Positions 54,340 to 64,000 of a stretch of 64,000 nt of DNA are shown one piece after another. Source of the stretch: Streptococcus cristatus ATCC 51100 (GTDB taxonomy: Bacteria > Bacillota > Bacilli > Lactobacillales > Streptococcaceae); NCBI RefSeq assembly GCF_011612585.1, contig NZ_CP050133.1, positions 62,001-126,000 on the forward strand. The letters run 5' to 3'. The notes under the pieces were generated by a model. The model was not told where the DNA came from, searched no databases, and saw only the letters and a list, made by a program, of their open reading frames with translations. How positions within the stretch are numbered: the stretch's first letter is position 1; every line of letters starts with the position of its first letter. A program made the position numbers and the translations under genes.

Positions 54340-56601
54340 ATGTCAAACTTACAAACATATATCCAAAAAACTTATCAAAAGCAAATTGCTGATTGTAGTA
54401 ATGAAGAGCTTTATCTGGCTCTCTTGAACTACACAAAATTAGCGAGCGCCCAAAAGCCAGTTAATACTGGTAAAAAGAAACTCTACTACATCTCTGCTGA
54501 GTTTCTGATTGGTAAACTCTTGTCAAACAACTTGATTAACTTGGGTCTTTATGACGATGTGAAGCATGAATTGGCAGCGGCAGGCAAAGACCTGATCGAA
54601 GTCGAAGAAGTAGAATTGGAACCATCTCTTGGTAATGGTGGTTTGGGCCGTTTGGCAGCCTGCTTCTTGGACTCTATCGCAACACTTGGATTGAACGGTG
54701 ACGGTGTGGGCCTTAACTACCACTTCGGTCTTTTCCAACAAGTCCTTAAAAACAATGAGCAAACAACTATTCCAAACTTCTGGTTGACTGAGCAAAACTG
54801 GTTGGTTCGCTCAAGTCGTAGCTACCAAGTGCCATTTGCGCACTTCACCTTGACATCAACTCTTTACGATATTGATGTTCCTGGTTACAAGACAGCTACT
54901 AAAAACCGTTTGCGCTTGTTTGACTTGGATTCAGTTGATTCTTCCATCATCAAAGAGGGAATCGAATTTGACAAGACAGATATCGCTCACAACTTGACTC
55001 TTTTCCTGTATCCAGATGATAGCGACAAGCAAGGTGAATTGCTCCGTATCTTCCAACAATACTTCATGGTTTCAAACGGTGCACAATTGATCATCGATGA
55101 AGCGATCGAAAAAGGAAGCAACTTGCATGACCTTGCAGACTACGCAGTTGTACAAATCAACGATACTCACCCATCACTGGTTATTCCTGAGTTGATCCGT
55201 CTTTTGACTGCGCGTGGTATCGAGCTTGATGAAGCGATCTCAATCGTACGTAGCATGACTGCCTACACAAACCACACTATCCTTGCTGAAGCCCTTGAAA
55301 AATGGCCTCTTGAATTCTTGCAAGAAGTGGTTCCTCACTTGGTACCAATCATCGAAGAATTGGATCGTCGTGTCAAAGCAGAATACAAAGATCCAGCTGT
55401 TCAAATCATCGATGAGAGCGGCCGTGTTCACATGGCACACATGGATATCCACTATGGCTACAGCGTCAACGGGGTTGCAGCACTCCACACTGAAATCTTG
55501 AAGAACTCTGAGTTGAAAGCTTTCTACGATATTTATCCAGAGAAATTCAACAACAAGACAAACGGTATCACATTCCGTCGTTGGCTCATGCACGCTAACC
55601 CACGTTTGTCCAGCTACTTAGATGAACTTCTTGGTCGCGATTGGCACCATGATGCTGCTAAGTTGGAAGGTCTACTTGACTTTGCTGGCAAGCAAGAAGT
55701 GAAAGAAAAGCTGGAAGGCATTAAGTCTCACAACAAGCGTAAATTGGCTCGTCACTTGAAGGAAGCTCAAGGTGTAGAAATCAATCCAGATTCTATCTTT
55801 GATATCCAAATCAAGCGTCTACACGAGTACAAACGCCAACAAATGAATGCATTGTATGTCATCCACAAATACTTGGACATCAAGGCTGGTAACATTCCTG
55901 CTCGTCCAATCACTGTCTTCTTTGGTGGTAAGGCAGCGCCTGCTTACACAATTGCCCAAGACATCATTCACTTGATCCTTTGCTTGTCAGAAATCATCGC
56001 GAATGACCCGGCAGTGGCACCACACTTGCAAGTGGTTATGGTTGAGAACTATAACGTTACAGCATCAAGCTTCTTGATTGCAGCTGGTGATATTTCTGAG
56101 CAAATCTCACTTGCTTCTAAAGAAGCTTCAGGTACTGGTAACATGAAATTCATGCTCAACGGTGCTTTGACACTTGGTACCATGGACGGTGCTAACGTGG
56201 AAATCGCTGAGTTGGTTGGCAAAGACAACATCTACATCTTTGGTGAAGATTCGGAAACTGTTATCGATCTTTATGCAAAAGCAGCCTACAAATCAAGCGA
56301 ATTTTACGCTCGTCCAGCTATCAAACCGTTGGTTGACTTTATCATCAGCGATGCTGTTCTTGCAGTAGGTAAGAAAGAACGCTTGGAACGTCTTTACAAT
56401 GAATTGATCAACAAAGACTGGTTCATGACGCTTCTTGACTTGGAAGACTACATCAAAGTTAAAGAGCAAATGCTTGCTGACTACGAAGACCGCGATGCAT
56501 GGTTGGATAAAGTGATCGTTAACATTGCAAAAGCTGGCTTCTTCTCAGCAGACCGTACAATCCAACAATACAATGATGAAGTATGGCATTTGGAGAACTA
56601 A
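54340..56601 (+). CDS. malP: Maltodextrin/glycogen phosphorylase
   Basis: A 753-residue GT35 phosphorylase that splits alpha-1,4-glucans to glucose-1-phosphate. Marks: [52 protein letters not shown], and the pyridoxal-phosphate site [20 protein letters not shown] (Lys). The usual streptococcal length is ~752. AGGAGA ribosome site. Together with MalQ and PulA it degrades dextrins imported by MalXCD. Confidence 0.96.
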   Translation: MSNLQTYIQKTYQKQIADCSNEELYLALLNYTKLASAQKPVNTGKKKLYYISAEFLIGKLLSNNLINLGLYDDVKHELAAAGKDLIEVEEVELEPSLGNGGLGRLAACFLDSIATLGLNGDGVGLNYHFGLFQQVLKNNEQTTIPNFWLTEQNWLVRSSRSYQVPFAHFTLTSTLYDIDVPGYKTATKNRLRLFDLDSVDSSIIKEGIEFDKTDIAHNLTLFLYPDDSDKQGELLRIFQQYFMVSNGAQLIIDEAIEKGSNLHDLADYAVVQINDTHPSLVIPELIRLLTARGIELDEAISIVRSMTAYTNHTILAEALEKWPLEFLQEVVPHLVPIIEELDRRVKAEYKDPAVQIIDESGRVHMAHMDIHYGYSVNGVAALHTEILKNSELKAFYDIYPEKFNNKTNGITFRRWLMHANPRLSSYLDELLGRDWHHDAAKLEGLLDFAGKQEVKEKLEGIKSHNKRKLARHLKEAQGVEINPDSIFDIQIKRLHEYKRQQMNALYVIHKYLDIKAGNIPARPITVFFGGKAAPAYTIAQDIIHLILCLSEIIANDPAVAPHLQVVMVENYNVTASSFLIAAGDISEQISLASKEASGTGNMKFMLNGALTLGTMDGANVEIAELVGKDNIYIFGEDSETVIDLYAKAAYKSSEFYARPAIKPLVDFIISDAVLAVGKKERLERLYNELINKDWFMTLLDLEDYIKVKEQMLADYEDRDAWLDKVIVNIAKAGFFSADRTIQQYNDEVWHLEN

Positions 56602-56617
56602 TTATTTAAAATAAGGG

Positions 56618-56650
56618 AAAAAGCCTAGACGGGACTGTCTTGGCTTTTTT
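56618..56650 (+). terminator. Terminator after malP
   Basis: AAAAAGCC pairs with GGCTTTTTT around a 16-nt loop. Confidence 0.8.
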
Positions 56651-56795
56651 CGTGTTAGAAGACTAGAGTAAGTAGCCTTGGAGGATAAGCTTTTCTGGTA
56701 GATAGAGCTTTTAAAATCGTAGCAGACCTTGTCTCTTGTCAGTCTTTTCTTTTGGGTGTATAATAAGAAAAAGTATTTCTTTACAGGAGGTTGTT

Positions 56796-57314
56796 ATGAA
56801 AAAGAAACCGATTTATCTCTATGTCTTACTGGGGTTAGCAACAGCTGGCAGTTTATGGGGGCTTGTGTCGAAGTTCTCCTCTTCTAATGATGCAGTGGAA
56901 TCCTTGCTTAAAGGCATGGAAGAGCCAGTAAAATCTCAGTTTGCAACTTATTTTAGCAAAAGCGCGGAACTGTCCGGTTCGCTACTAAGTAATGTTTTCT
57001 TTTATGCTAGCCTGCTCCTTTTGATAGCAGCATGGTTCTTCGTTTTTAAGAAAGACATCTTTAAAGCAAATCTTATTTACATCGCGAACGTTCTTATTGG
57101 CTTGATTGGAACAGCGTATGGTTATGTGGTAGCAAAAGGGATTGCAACTTCTTCCTTCTCGGATCCAACATTACTTTCAACTCAGATACTGGGGTTGAAT
57201 ATGAGTGTCGGCTTCTCTGTCGTTCTTAGCCTCATCTTCCTTTCGATTGTTGTCTTTAAGCTGATCAAGCAGCAAAAGGAAGCTGAAACTGTAGAAGTAG
57301 CTGAAGAAGAATAA
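56796..57314 (+). CDS. Hypothetical membrane protein
   Basis: A 172-residue protein. ATG 56796 follows AGGAGG seven bases upstream; an open extension upstream is not supported. Four membrane helices at about 5-24, 64-86, 92-115 and 128-155, with a polar first loop (SSSNDAVESLLKGMEEPVKS) and an acidic tail (KEAETVEVAEEE). It is a single gene with its own signals between malP and nrdI. No family was recognised. Confidence 0.65.
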   Translation: MKKKPIYLYVLLGLATAGSLWGLVSKFSSSNDAVESLLKGMEEPVKSQFATYFSKSAELSGSLLSNVFFYASLLLLIAAWFFVFKKDIFKANLIYIANVLIGLIGTAYGYVVAKGIATSSFSDPTLLSTQILGLNMSVGFSVVLSLIFLSIVVFKLIKQQKEAETVEVAEEE

Positions 57315-57391
57315 GATTTGACAAATAACATTTACCTGCTACAATCTAGATGGGCAGATAAATGTTATTTTTTGGAATGGAGCAAATAAAC

Positions 57392-57853
57392 ATGAAAGTT
57401 TCCTTAGTTTATATCAGCTTGAGTGGCAATACAGAGAGTTTTGTCCGTCGTTTGAGTGACTATTTATTAGAGCAGCATCCGAGTCTAGAGATTGAGAAAA
57501 TCCATATCAAAGACTTAGTGAAAGAGGGGCATCCGTTCTTTGAAATGGCCAATCCCTTCATCACTTTTCTACCGACCTATCTGGAAGGTGGTAATGGTGT
57601 GGATAATGGCGATGTCGAGATTCTTACGACAGATGTGGCCGATTTTATAGCTTATGGACAGAATGCTAGCAAGTGTTTGGGAGTTATCGGAAGTGGCAAT
57701 CGTAACTTTAACAACCAGTACTGCCTGACTGCTAAGCAATACAGCCAACGTTTTGGTTTCCCCGTTTTAGCTGATTTTGAAATGCGTGGTATGTTAGGCG
57801 ATATTAAAAAAGTAGCTGGCATTATCGAGGAATTGTACGAAATAAAAGCATAA
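57392..57853 (+). CDS. nrdI: NrdI, flavoprotein for class Ib ribonucleotide reductase
   Basis: A 153-residue flavodoxin-like protein. ATG 57392 gives MKVSLVYISLSGNTESFVRR, where SLSGNTES is the FMN phosphate loop. GSGNRNFNNQYCLTAKQYSQ and LADFEMRGM are NrdI signatures. It supplies the oxidant for assembling the dimanganese-tyrosyl cofactor of NrdF. nrdE/nrdF are not in the window; a stand-alone nrdI is common in streptococci. An in-frame upstream ATG (57362) lacks support. Confidence 0.92.
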   Translation: MKVSLVYISLSGNTESFVRRLSDYLLEQHPSLEIEKIHIKDLVKEGHPFFEMANPFITFLPTYLEGGNGVDNGDVEILTTDVADFIAYGQNASKCLGVIGSGNRNFNNQYCLTAKQYSQRFGFPVLADFEMRGMLGDIKKVAGIIEELYEIKA

Positions 57854-57856
57854 ATA

Positions 57857-57896
57857 AAAAGCCGTTCGATCAACATTTTTGATCGAACGGCTTTTG
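57857..57896. terminator. Bidirectional terminator after nrdI
   Basis: AAAAGCCGTTCGATCAA and TTGATCGAACGGCTTTT form a perfect 17-bp stem around CATTT. Confidence 0.92.
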
Positions 57897-57899
57897 TTT

Positions 57900-58166
57900 C
57901 TATTCTTGACTTGCATGCTCGCTGGCGATCGTTTCGACCAGCTCTTTTGAATATAAAATTCCTAAACGGTATTTTTTGTTAATGTAAGCAATAAGGTCAT
58001 TTTGGTTTTCACTAGTGGCCATTTTTTCTTGGAGTTCTTGTCGAAAATGATCACTTTTTAGGAGTTCCTGCTGCAGCAAAATCTGCAACTTTACCTTTTC
58101 TCTTTTGTTGTACAAAAAGAGAATGACCAAGCTAAGGACAACTAAAATATAAGCAGTTTCATTCAT
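57900..58166 (-). CDS. Small hypothetical membrane-anchored protein
   Basis: An 88-residue protein. MNETAYILVVLSLVILFLYN is an N-terminal membrane helix; a charged helical region follows (KREKVKLQILLQQELLKSDH), possibly a coiled coil. It lies 51 bp downstream of argS on the same strand and ends at the bidirectional terminator, so it is likely co-transcribed with argS. Function unknown. Confidence 0.6.
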   Translation of the reverse strand: MNETAYILVVLSLVILFLYNKREKVKLQILLQQELLKSDHFRQELQEKMATSENQNDLIAYINKKYRLGILYSKELVETIASEHASQE

Positions 58167-58217
58167 AAAATATCTCTTCCTAAGAAAACCTCCCAAAACT
58201 GGAAGGTTTGTGTAGGG

Positions 58218-59906
58218 TTACATTTTTTCTGGTGCTTCTACACCAAGCATGCGGAGAGCTTCCTTCAGCACAACAGCAGTAGTGTAGCTGAGAGCTAGAC
58301 GGCTGTCGCGTTCAGGATTTTCATCCAAGATGCGAGTGTGAGCATAGTATTTATTGAAGGCTTGAGCTAGGCTGATCGCGTATTTGGCAATCAGAGATGG
58401 CTCAAAGTTATCAGCTGCACGTTTAACTACGCGAGCGAAGTCTTGGATCAGTTTGATAATTTCCCAGCTTTCAGCATCGTTGAGGTTGTAGTTGGCATCA
58501 AGACTTGGCTTGAAGTCTGCCTTGCGTAGGATAGACTGGATACGTGCATAGGCATATTGCACATACGGTCCAGTTTCACCTTCAAAGGAAACCATCGCTT
58601 CCAAATCAAAGTCGTAACCATTGCGGCGGTCAGTTTTAAGGTCGTAGAATTTAACGGCACCGACACCAACTGCATGGGCAACAGCTTCTTTGTTTTCCAG
58701 ATTTGGATTCTTCTCTTCAATTTGAGCTTTTGCACGGCTGATTGCTTCTTGCAGAGTTGGTTCCAGAAGGATGATGTTTCCTTTACGTGTTGAAAGTTTT
58801 TGGCGGTTTTTCGTAACCAGACCAAAGTCCACGTGGATCATATCATCGCTCCAGTCAAATCCCATCTTCTTAAGGACGGCCTTGAGCTGACGGAAGTGGT
58901 TTGATTGTTCTTGACCAACGACATAAACATTCTTGACGAAGTTGTAAGTGCGTGCACGGTACATAGCAGTGGCAATATCACGGGTGATGTAAAGCGTAGC
59001 ACCGTCTGATTTTTTAATCATAGCTGGTGGCAGGTTGACATCATCCAAGTCCACAATGCTAGCGCCTTTTGATTCTTTCAGGAGACCCTTGTCTTCCAGA
59101 ATTTTCACGGCCTCGTCCATCTTGTCATTGTAGAAGGCTTCTCCGTTTAAGCTATCGAATTCAACGCCGAGCAATTCATAGATGCGGTTAAATTCAACCA
59201 GACTTTCGTCACGGAACCATTGCCAAAGTTCTGTTGCTTCTGGATCGCCATCTTCCAGTTTCTTGAACCAGAGGCGACCTTCTTCATCCAAGGCTGGGTC
59301 GTTTTCGATTTCGGCATTGATGCGAACGTAGAGTTGCAAGAGTTCATCGATTGGGTTAGCTTCAACGGCTTCCTTGTTGCCCCATTTCTTGTAGGCAACC
59401 ATGAGGAGACCGAATTGCTTGCCCCAGTCACCTAAGTGGTTGATCTTGATGGTATTGTAGCCCATCTTGCGGAAGATATTGGACAAGGCATCACCGATAA
59501 CGGTTGAACGCAAGTGACCGACAGAGAAAGGTTTTGCAATGTTAGGACTGGAAAGGTCGATGGTGATATTTCCGCCCTGACCCTCGTTCTGTTGACCATA
59601 GTCAGCGCCTTCCTTGATGACTTCTTTGATGACTTGATCAGAGATTTTAGCTTTGTTGAGGAAGAAGTTGACATAAGGTCCAGTTGCGACAACTTTCTCA
59701 AAGTGACTTGGGTCGATCTTTTCAGCAATATCTGCAGCGATAACTTGAGGAGCCTTGCGTTCTACTTTTGCAAGTGAGAAAGCTGGGAAGGCAATGTCTC
59801 CAAGATCGGAACTTTTCGGTTGCTCTAGTAGGTTAGAGATAGCGCTTTGGTCCAAGCTGTCAATAACTTTGGCCAACTCGCTAGCGATTAATTGTTTATT
59901 ATCCAT
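58218..59906 (-). CDS. argS: Arginyl-tRNA synthetase
   Basis: A 562-residue class I synthetase. N-terminal additional domain (1-110), HIGH-like motif [25 protein letters not shown]-like region [20 protein letters not shown] and the C-terminal DALR anticodon domain ending APEKM. It charges tRNA-Arg and is divergent from argR, an arrangement known from other streptococci and one that may place argS under ArgR influence. Confidence 0.97.
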   Translation of the reverse strand: MDNKQLIASELAKVIDSLDQSAISNLLEQPKSSDLGDIAFPAFSLAKVERKAPQVIAADIAEKIDPSHFEKVVATGPYVNFFLNKAKISDQVIKEVIKEGADYGQQNEGQGGNITIDLSSPNIAKPFSVGHLRSTVIGDALSNIFRKMGYNTIKINHLGDWGKQFGLLMVAYKKWGNKEAVEANPIDELLQLYVRINAEIENDPALDEEGRLWFKKLEDGDPEATELWQWFRDESLVEFNRIYELLGVEFDSLNGEAFYNDKMDEAVKILEDKGLLKESKGASIVDLDDVNLPPAMIKKSDGATLYITRDIATAMYRARTYNFVKNVYVVGQEQSNHFRQLKAVLKKMGFDWSDDMIHVDFGLVTKNRQKLSTRKGNIILLEPTLQEAISRAKAQIEEKNPNLENKEAVAHAVGVGAVKFYDLKTDRRNGYDFDLEAMVSFEGETGPYVQYAYARIQSILRKADFKPSLDANYNLNDAESWEIIKLIQDFARVVKRAADNFEPSLIAKYAISLAQAFNKYYAHTRILDENPERDSRLALSYTTAVVLKEALRMLGVEAPEKM

Positions 59907-60031
59907 ATTTGCTCCTTTGGGTCTTTTGTTACTATTCTATCATATTTTATGAGGAATCTTCAATTTTTTTGGTATAAGATAGATTTTTTGATATAATTGA
60001 GAGTATAAATATTCAGTCAATGAGGTCGAGT

Positions 60032-60472
60032 ATGAGAAAAAGCGAGCGTCATCAGCTTATTAAATGGATGATCAAGGAAGAAAAGTTAGGAACACAAAAG
60101 GATATTCAAAAAAGACTGGAAGACGAGGGGATATTTGTAACCCAAACAACCCTCTCGCGGGACCTAAGAGAGATTGGCCTGACCAAGCTGAAGAAAGACG
60201 GGCAAGTCTACTATGTGCTGGCTCATGAAGCAGAGGAGTTGGACTTAGCTGGATTTTTGGCCAGTCATGTTCAGGCTGTTTCTAGAGCGGAGTTTACGCT
60301 GGTTTTCCGTACAGGACTGGGCGAAGCGACGGTCTTGGCAAATGTGGTAGATGGTTCTCTGGATAGTCGGATTTTAGGAACCGTTGCAGGGGCCAATACC
60401 TTGCTGGTGATTTGCCGGGATCAGGAAGCGGCTAGAGAAATCGAGACGAGTGTCAAAGAAGGCATGGAATAG
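60032..60472 (+). CDS. argR: Arginine repressor ArgR/AhrC family
   Basis: A 146-residue regulator. ATG 60032 follows GAGG at six bases; ATG 60020 would add four residues and lacks a site. N-terminal winged helix (residues 1-70: RQLIKWMIKEE-like start, GIFVTQTTLSRDLREIGLTK) and C-terminal arginine-binding hexamer domain (~80-146, VFRTGLGEATVLANVVDGSL, GTVAGANTLLVICRD). Promoter-like TATAAT precedes it at ~59992. An AT-rich TATAAATATTCA near 60003 resembles half of an ARG box. Confidence 0.9.
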   Translation: MRKSERHQLIKWMIKEEKLGTQKDIQKRLEDEGIFVTQTTLSRDLREIGLTKLKKDGQVYYVLAHEAEELDLAGFLASHVQAVSRAEFTLVFRTGLGEATVLANVVDGSLDSRILGTVAGANTLLVICRDQEAAREIETSVKEGME

Positions 60473-60545
60473 CCAAAAAGCTTAGAATTGACGGAGAGGT
60501 TTGAGACAGAAGTCCTGACCTCGTTTGTTTTTAGAAAGGATAGAG

Positions 60546-63095
60546 ATGGCAGTAGAAAAGTTATCGCCAGGCATGCAGCAGTATTTGGATATCAAAAAGG
60601 ACTATCCAGATGCTTTCTTGCTCTTTCGGATGGGGGATTTCTATGAGTTGTTTTATGATGATGCGGTCAATGCCGCCCAGATTTTAGAGATTTCTCTCAC
60701 CAGCCGCAATAAAAATGCAGAAAATCCCATTCCCATGGCTGGAGTTCCCTATCATTCGGCACAGCAATATATTGATGTTTTGGTCGAATCAGGCTATAAG
60801 GTAGCGATTGCGGAGCAGATGGAAGATCCCAAGGAAGCCAAGGGAGTTGTTAAGCGGGAGGTCGTTCAGGTTATCACGCCGGGAACGGTGGTGGACTCCA
60901 GTAAGCCGGACTCTGCTAATAACTTTCTGGTGGCTCTGGATTACTCAGACGGCCTCTATGGTCTGGCTTATATGGACTTGGTGACTGGTGAGTTTCAGGT
61001 GACCAGTTTGGAGGACTTTGCCCTGGTCTGCGGGGAAATTCGCAATTTGAAAGCTAGGGAAGTTGTGTTGGGCTATGCCTTGCCAGAAGCTGAGGAGCAG
61101 GTCTTGGCTGGACAGATGAACCTCTTACTGTCCTATGTACAGACGGCCTTGGACGATGTCCAGCTGCTGGGCGAGGAGCTGTCTCCTATGGAGCGTCAGG
61201 CAGCAGGGAAATTGCTGGAGTATGTGCACCGGACCCAGATGAGGGAACTCAGCCATTTGAAGAAGGCCCAGCATTATGAAATTAAGGACTTTCTGCAAAT
61301 GGATTATGCCACTAAGGCGAGTCTGGATTTGACAGAAAATGCTCGTTCAGGCAAGAAGCACGGCAGTCTTTATTGGCTGATGGACGAGACCAAGACGGCC
61401 ATGGGCAGTCGCATGCTGCGCTCTTGGATCCAGCGTCCGCTGATTGATGAAGCGCGAATTAGCCAGCGGCAGAATGTCGTCGAGGTTTTTCTGGATCATT
61501 TCTTTGAGCGGAGTGATTTGACGGAGAGCCTCAAGGGAGTCTATGATATCGAGCGGCTGGCTAGTCGAGTTTCTTTTGGTAAGACCAATCCCAAGGATCT
61601 GCTGCAGCTGGCAGCTACATTGGGCAACGTGCCTCAGATTAAGGCTATTCTGCAAGGGATCGACAGTCCGCATCTAGCTCGTTTGATTGAGGGCTTGGAT
61701 CCTATTCCAGAGTTGGCGGGCTTGATTAGCTCGGCCATTTCGCCAGATGCACCTCATATCATCACCGAGGGCAATATCATTCGGACAGGTTTTGATGAGA
61801 CCTTGGATCAATATCGGCTTGTGCTGAGGGAGGGGACCGGGTGGATTGCGGAGCTGGAAGTCAAAGAACGTGCCAACAGCGGCATCAGCAATCTGAAGAT
61901 TGATTACAATAAAAAAGATGGTTACTATTTCCACGTGACCAATTCCCAGCTGGCTCATGTGCCTAGCCATTTCTTCCGCAAGGCGACCCTGAAAAATTCG
62001 GAGCGTTTCGGAACGGAGGAGCTGGCACGAATTGAGGGAGAGATGTTGGAGGCGCGTGAAAAATCTGCTAATCTGGAATACGAAATTTTCATGCGGATTC
62101 GCGAGGAAGCTGGCAAATACATCCAGCGCTTGCAGGCCTTGGCACAAACGCTGGCAGCTGTGGATGTCCTGCAGAGTTTTGCTGCGGTGGCAGAACAGCA
62201 GCATTTGGTGCGTCCCGTCTTTACTGCGGAGCGCCGTCTGCAGATTGAAAAAGGCCGCCATCCTGTTGTGGAAAAGGTGATGGGTGCCCAAAGCTACATT
62301 CCAAATAGTATTCTGCTGGACCAGGAAACGGACATCCAGCTGATTACTGGGCCTAATATGAGTGGGAAATCGACCTATATGCGCCAGCTGGCTATCATCG
62401 TTATTATGGCGCAGATGGGCTCTTATGTGCCCGCCCAGTCTGCCAGTCTGCCAGTATTTGACGCGATTTTCACTCGCATCGGTGCAGCGGATGATCTGGT
62501 GTCTGGCCAGTCCACCTTTATGGTGGAGATGATGGAGGCCAATCGGGCCATTCGACAGGCCAGCGATCGTTCGCTCATTCTCTTTGATGAGCTGGGGCGT
62601 GGAACGGCGACTTATGATGGGATGGCGCTGGCTCAAGCCATTATCGAGCATATTCATCATTATACTGGGGCCAAAACCCTCTTTGCCACCCACTATCACG
62701 AGCTGACAGCCTTGGAGGATAGTCTGGAGCATTTGGAAAATGTCCATGTGGCAACCTTGGAAAAGGACGGGCAGGTGACTTTCCTGCATAAGATTGAGCC
62801 GGGTCCGGCTGACAAGTCCTACGGAATCCATGTAGCGAAGATTGCCGGACTTCCTGAGAAATTACTGGAGCGGGCGGATAGCATTTTGAGCCATTTGGAG
62901 AGTCAGAATAAAGGACTTGACTCAGAGCTTCCTGATGGAAGCCTACAAAAGCAGCCGCAAGTGGCGGAGCAGATGTCTCTTTTTGCAGAAGGATCGGAAA
63001 ATCCAGTCCTGACTGAACTACGAGACTTGGACATCTACAATATGACTCCCCTGGAAGTCATGGCGGCGGTAGCCGAGCTCAAGAAGAAGTTGTAA
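60546..63095 (+). CDS. mutS: DNA mismatch repair protein MutS
   Basis: An 849-residue ATPase. The mismatch-binding motif is [20 protein letters not shown] (Phe-x-Glu as FYEL). Domains II-IV follow, and the ATPase has Walker [11 protein letters not shown] (~600), Walker [12 protein letters not shown] and the helix-turn region [16 protein letters not shown] 60546 follows AAAGGA. It lies 73 bp after argR, the streptococcal argR-mutS order. It recognises mispairs and recruits MutL, which is outside the window. Confidence 0.97.
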   Translation: MAVEKLSPGMQQYLDIKKDYPDAFLLFRMGDFYELFYDDAVNAAQILEISLTSRNKNAENPIPMAGVPYHSAQQYIDVLVESGYKVAIAEQMEDPKEAKGVVKREVVQVITPGTVVDSSKPDSANNFLVALDYSDGLYGLAYMDLVTGEFQVTSLEDFALVCGEIRNLKAREVVLGYALPEAEEQVLAGQMNLLLSYVQTALDDVQLLGEELSPMERQAAGKLLEYVHRTQMRELSHLKKAQHYEIKDFLQMDYATKASLDLTENARSGKKHGSLYWLMDETKTAMGSRMLRSWIQRPLIDEARISQRQNVVEVFLDHFFERSDLTESLKGVYDIERLASRVSFGKTNPKDLLQLAATLGNVPQIKAILQGIDSPHLARLIEGLDPIPELAGLISSAISPDAPHIITEGNIIRTGFDETLDQYRLVLREGTGWIAELEVKERANSGISNLKIDYNKKDGYYFHVTNSQLAHVPSHFFRKATLKNSERFGTEELARIEGEMLEAREKSANLEYEIFMRIREEAGKYIQRLQALAQTLAAVDVLQSFAAVAEQQHLVRPVFTAERRLQIEKGRHPVVEKVMGAQSYIPNSILLDQETDIQLITGPNMSGKSTYMRQLAIIVIMAQMGSYVPAQSASLPVFDAIFTRIGAADDLVSGQSTFMVEMMEANRAIRQASDRSLILFDELGRGTATYDGMALAQAIIEHIHHYTGAKTLFATHYHELTALEDSLEHLENVHVATLEKDGQVTFLHKIEPGPADKSYGIHVAKIAGLPEKLLERADSILSHLESQNKGLDSELPDGSLQKQPQVAEQMSLFAEGSENPVLTELRDLDIYNMTPLEVMAAVAELKKKL

Positions 63096-63102
63096 AAACA
63101 AA

Positions 63103-63277
63103 GAGGCTGGGACAAAAGTCCTAGCCTCTCAATTGTCTTTGGATTGTCGAGCAAGACGCAGTGGTTGAGTGGGCTCTACTACGCTGATTTCATCAGCTTT
63201 TACAGCCCTACTCAACTGTGCGGAGGTGGGACGACGAAATCGAATTCTAACGAATTACCGATTTCTGTCCCACTCTC
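63103..63277. repeat. Intergenic double-hairpin repeat element after mutS
   Basis: Three stems in series: GAGGCTGGGAC/GTCCTAGCCTC (63103-63128), which can terminate mutS; GTTGAGTGGGCT paired with AGCCCTACTCAAC with an inner GCTGAT/ATCAGC stem (63164-63216); and GGTGGGAC with GAAATCG paired to CGATTTC and GTCCCAC (~63225-63273). This resembles an interspersed repeat of mitis/sanguinis-group streptococci. No open frame is present. Confidence 0.7.
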
Positions 63278-63286
63278 TTTTTATTC

Positions 63287-63757
63287 TCACGATTTGCTAG
63301 ACAAACCGCTATTGATTTTTTGAATGTTGCGGTAAGTGCGGTAGTAGATGGCACCTGAAATAATCAGATAAATGAGGGTGAATTCCCCGACGGCAGTCAG
63401 TGTCAGGCTGAGTATTTTTTCTCTTGGGAAAAATCCAGCTAGATTAGCCAAAAGTGCAAAGGTCAGAATCATCACACCATAGTGGCTGATGATGGAGCGC
63501 AGAATGCTCCAGTCTCTTTGGAAGAAGCTTCCGCTCCATCTGAAAATAGCTCCCATGATAAACCAGATAAGCATGCAGTAGAGCATGATGAGAGAAACAT
63601 GGACATGCTGGCTCAAAAAGAAGTGGCCGATAGGCGAGCGAGGATGAAGCGGTAGATAAGCTGGATTGTAAAAATAAGAAACAATCATGGAGAAGAAGAG
63701 ACCGATGAAAATCCCTCCAATTCCTCCGAAAAAGAGTTCTTTAAGACGAGTTTTCAT
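63287..63757 (-). CDS. DUF3021 membrane protein, LytTR partner
   Basis: A 156-residue protein with four membrane helices (residues ~8-30, 50-73, 90-111, 118-140), typical DUF3021 size. Its ATG overlaps the stop of the upstream LytTR gene (ATGA). LytTR/DUF3021 pairs form a streptococcal regulatory system in which the membrane protein is thought to restrain the regulator. Confidence 0.82.
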   Translation of the reverse strand: MKTRLKELFFGGIGGIFIGLFFSMIVSYFYNPAYLPLHPRSPIGHFFLSQHVHVSLIMLYCMLIWFIMGAIFRWSGSFFQRDWSILRSIISHYGVMILTFALLANLAGFFPREKILSLTLTAVGEFTLIYLIISGAIYYRTYRNIQKINSGLSSKS

Positions 63758-64000
63758 AATTGCAACCTTTCTTTAATGGATTTGAGATAACGGCGGGACG
63801 AGTAAGTCTGATCACCGTTTTTCAGAAATATTTGAATCAGACCATTTGGAGTCAGCTTGAGGTGGCTGATTTGTCGGCTGTTGATAATCTCTGACTGAGA
63901 AATCTGCAGGAAATACTCCGGCAGGACCTGCAGCAACTGATAAAGAGCTTGTTGAGCTCGATAGCCGTCTTTTGCTGTTCGAACCTGAACCTGACGATTT
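63754..64000 (-). CDS. LytTR-family DNA-binding regulator (C-terminal part; continues beyond window end)
   Basis: The visible C-terminal ~80 residues have the LytTR beta-fold: LPEYFLQISQSEIINSRQIS, HLKLTPNGLIQIFLKNGDQT and YSSRRYLKSIKERLQL. The segment before it (VRTAKDGYRAQQALYQLLQV) is also in frame. The N-terminal part lies outside the window. It is translationally coupled to the DUF3021 gene. Confidence 0.85.
   Translation of the reverse strand, partial: NRQVQVRTAKDGYRAQQALYQLLQVLPEYFLQISQSEIINSRQISHLKLTPNGLIQIFLKNGDQTYSSRRYLKSIKERLQL

Noticed and set aside
61674..62831. Long 385-codon antisense frame inside mutS
   Set aside because: It lies fully opposite well-supported MutS ATPase motifs, has no recognisable domain and looks like a codon-bias shadow.

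Overview
The window is chromosomal DNA of a low-GC streptococcus, most likely of the oral sanguinis/gordonii/mitis group. The evidence is the gene content and order (ilvD, hisS, aspS, the maltodextrin cluster malAR/malDCX/malQP, argS, argR-mutS), strong AGGAGG ribosome sites, and streptococcal families such as CadDX, TipC-type immunity proteins and a YitT-family protein. No rRNA or tRNA gene and no CRISPR array was recognised.

Layout. 1-3.4 kb holds the start of an MFS transporter, a divergent TetR regulator/CDF metal exporter pair, and an operon of a membrane protein, a small XRE regulator and a Maf-type pyrophosphatase. 3.5-7.4 kb is a two-gene minus-strand operon: a serine-rich protein built of about 27 copies of a 26-residue repeat, then a C-terminally truncated GH1-like protein. 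7.6-9.2 kb looks like accessory DNA (a P-loop kinase, an AlkD-like gene remnant, a SAP-domain protein) and ends in what resembles the edge of an older integrated element.

9.2-17.46 kb is an integrative and mobilizable element (IME) inserted at the 3' end of rpmG. It carries a frameshifted tyrosine integrase, a small HTH protein, a Rep_2-type initiator/relaxase with a pMV158-like nick site in a perfect hairpin, an FtsK/TcpA-like coupling ATPase, a sigma-like regulator, a large XRE regulator and the cadmium-resistance pair cadX-cadD. rpmG-rpmF, ilvD, an iron-sulfur assembly factor and hisS follow.

21.8-41.6 kb is a type VIIb secretion island: esxA, esaA, essA, esaB, essB and essC, then a small helical partner, a full-length 712-residue LXG-like effector and its TipC-like immunity gene. 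After that comes a decayed array of toxin C-terminal modules without LXG heads, immunity genes and small WXG100-like genes. Its junctions retain pieces of essC and a repeated terminator/promoter spacer, so the array looks like the product of repeated recombination at the essC-effector junction. This array is the most unusual part of the window.

41.7-64 kb is core chromosome: aspS, a YitT-family gene, pulA, the maltodextrin regulon with MalR-like operators, nrdI, argS, argR-mutS, an intergenic double-hairpin repeat, and a DUF3021/LytTR pair cut by the window end.
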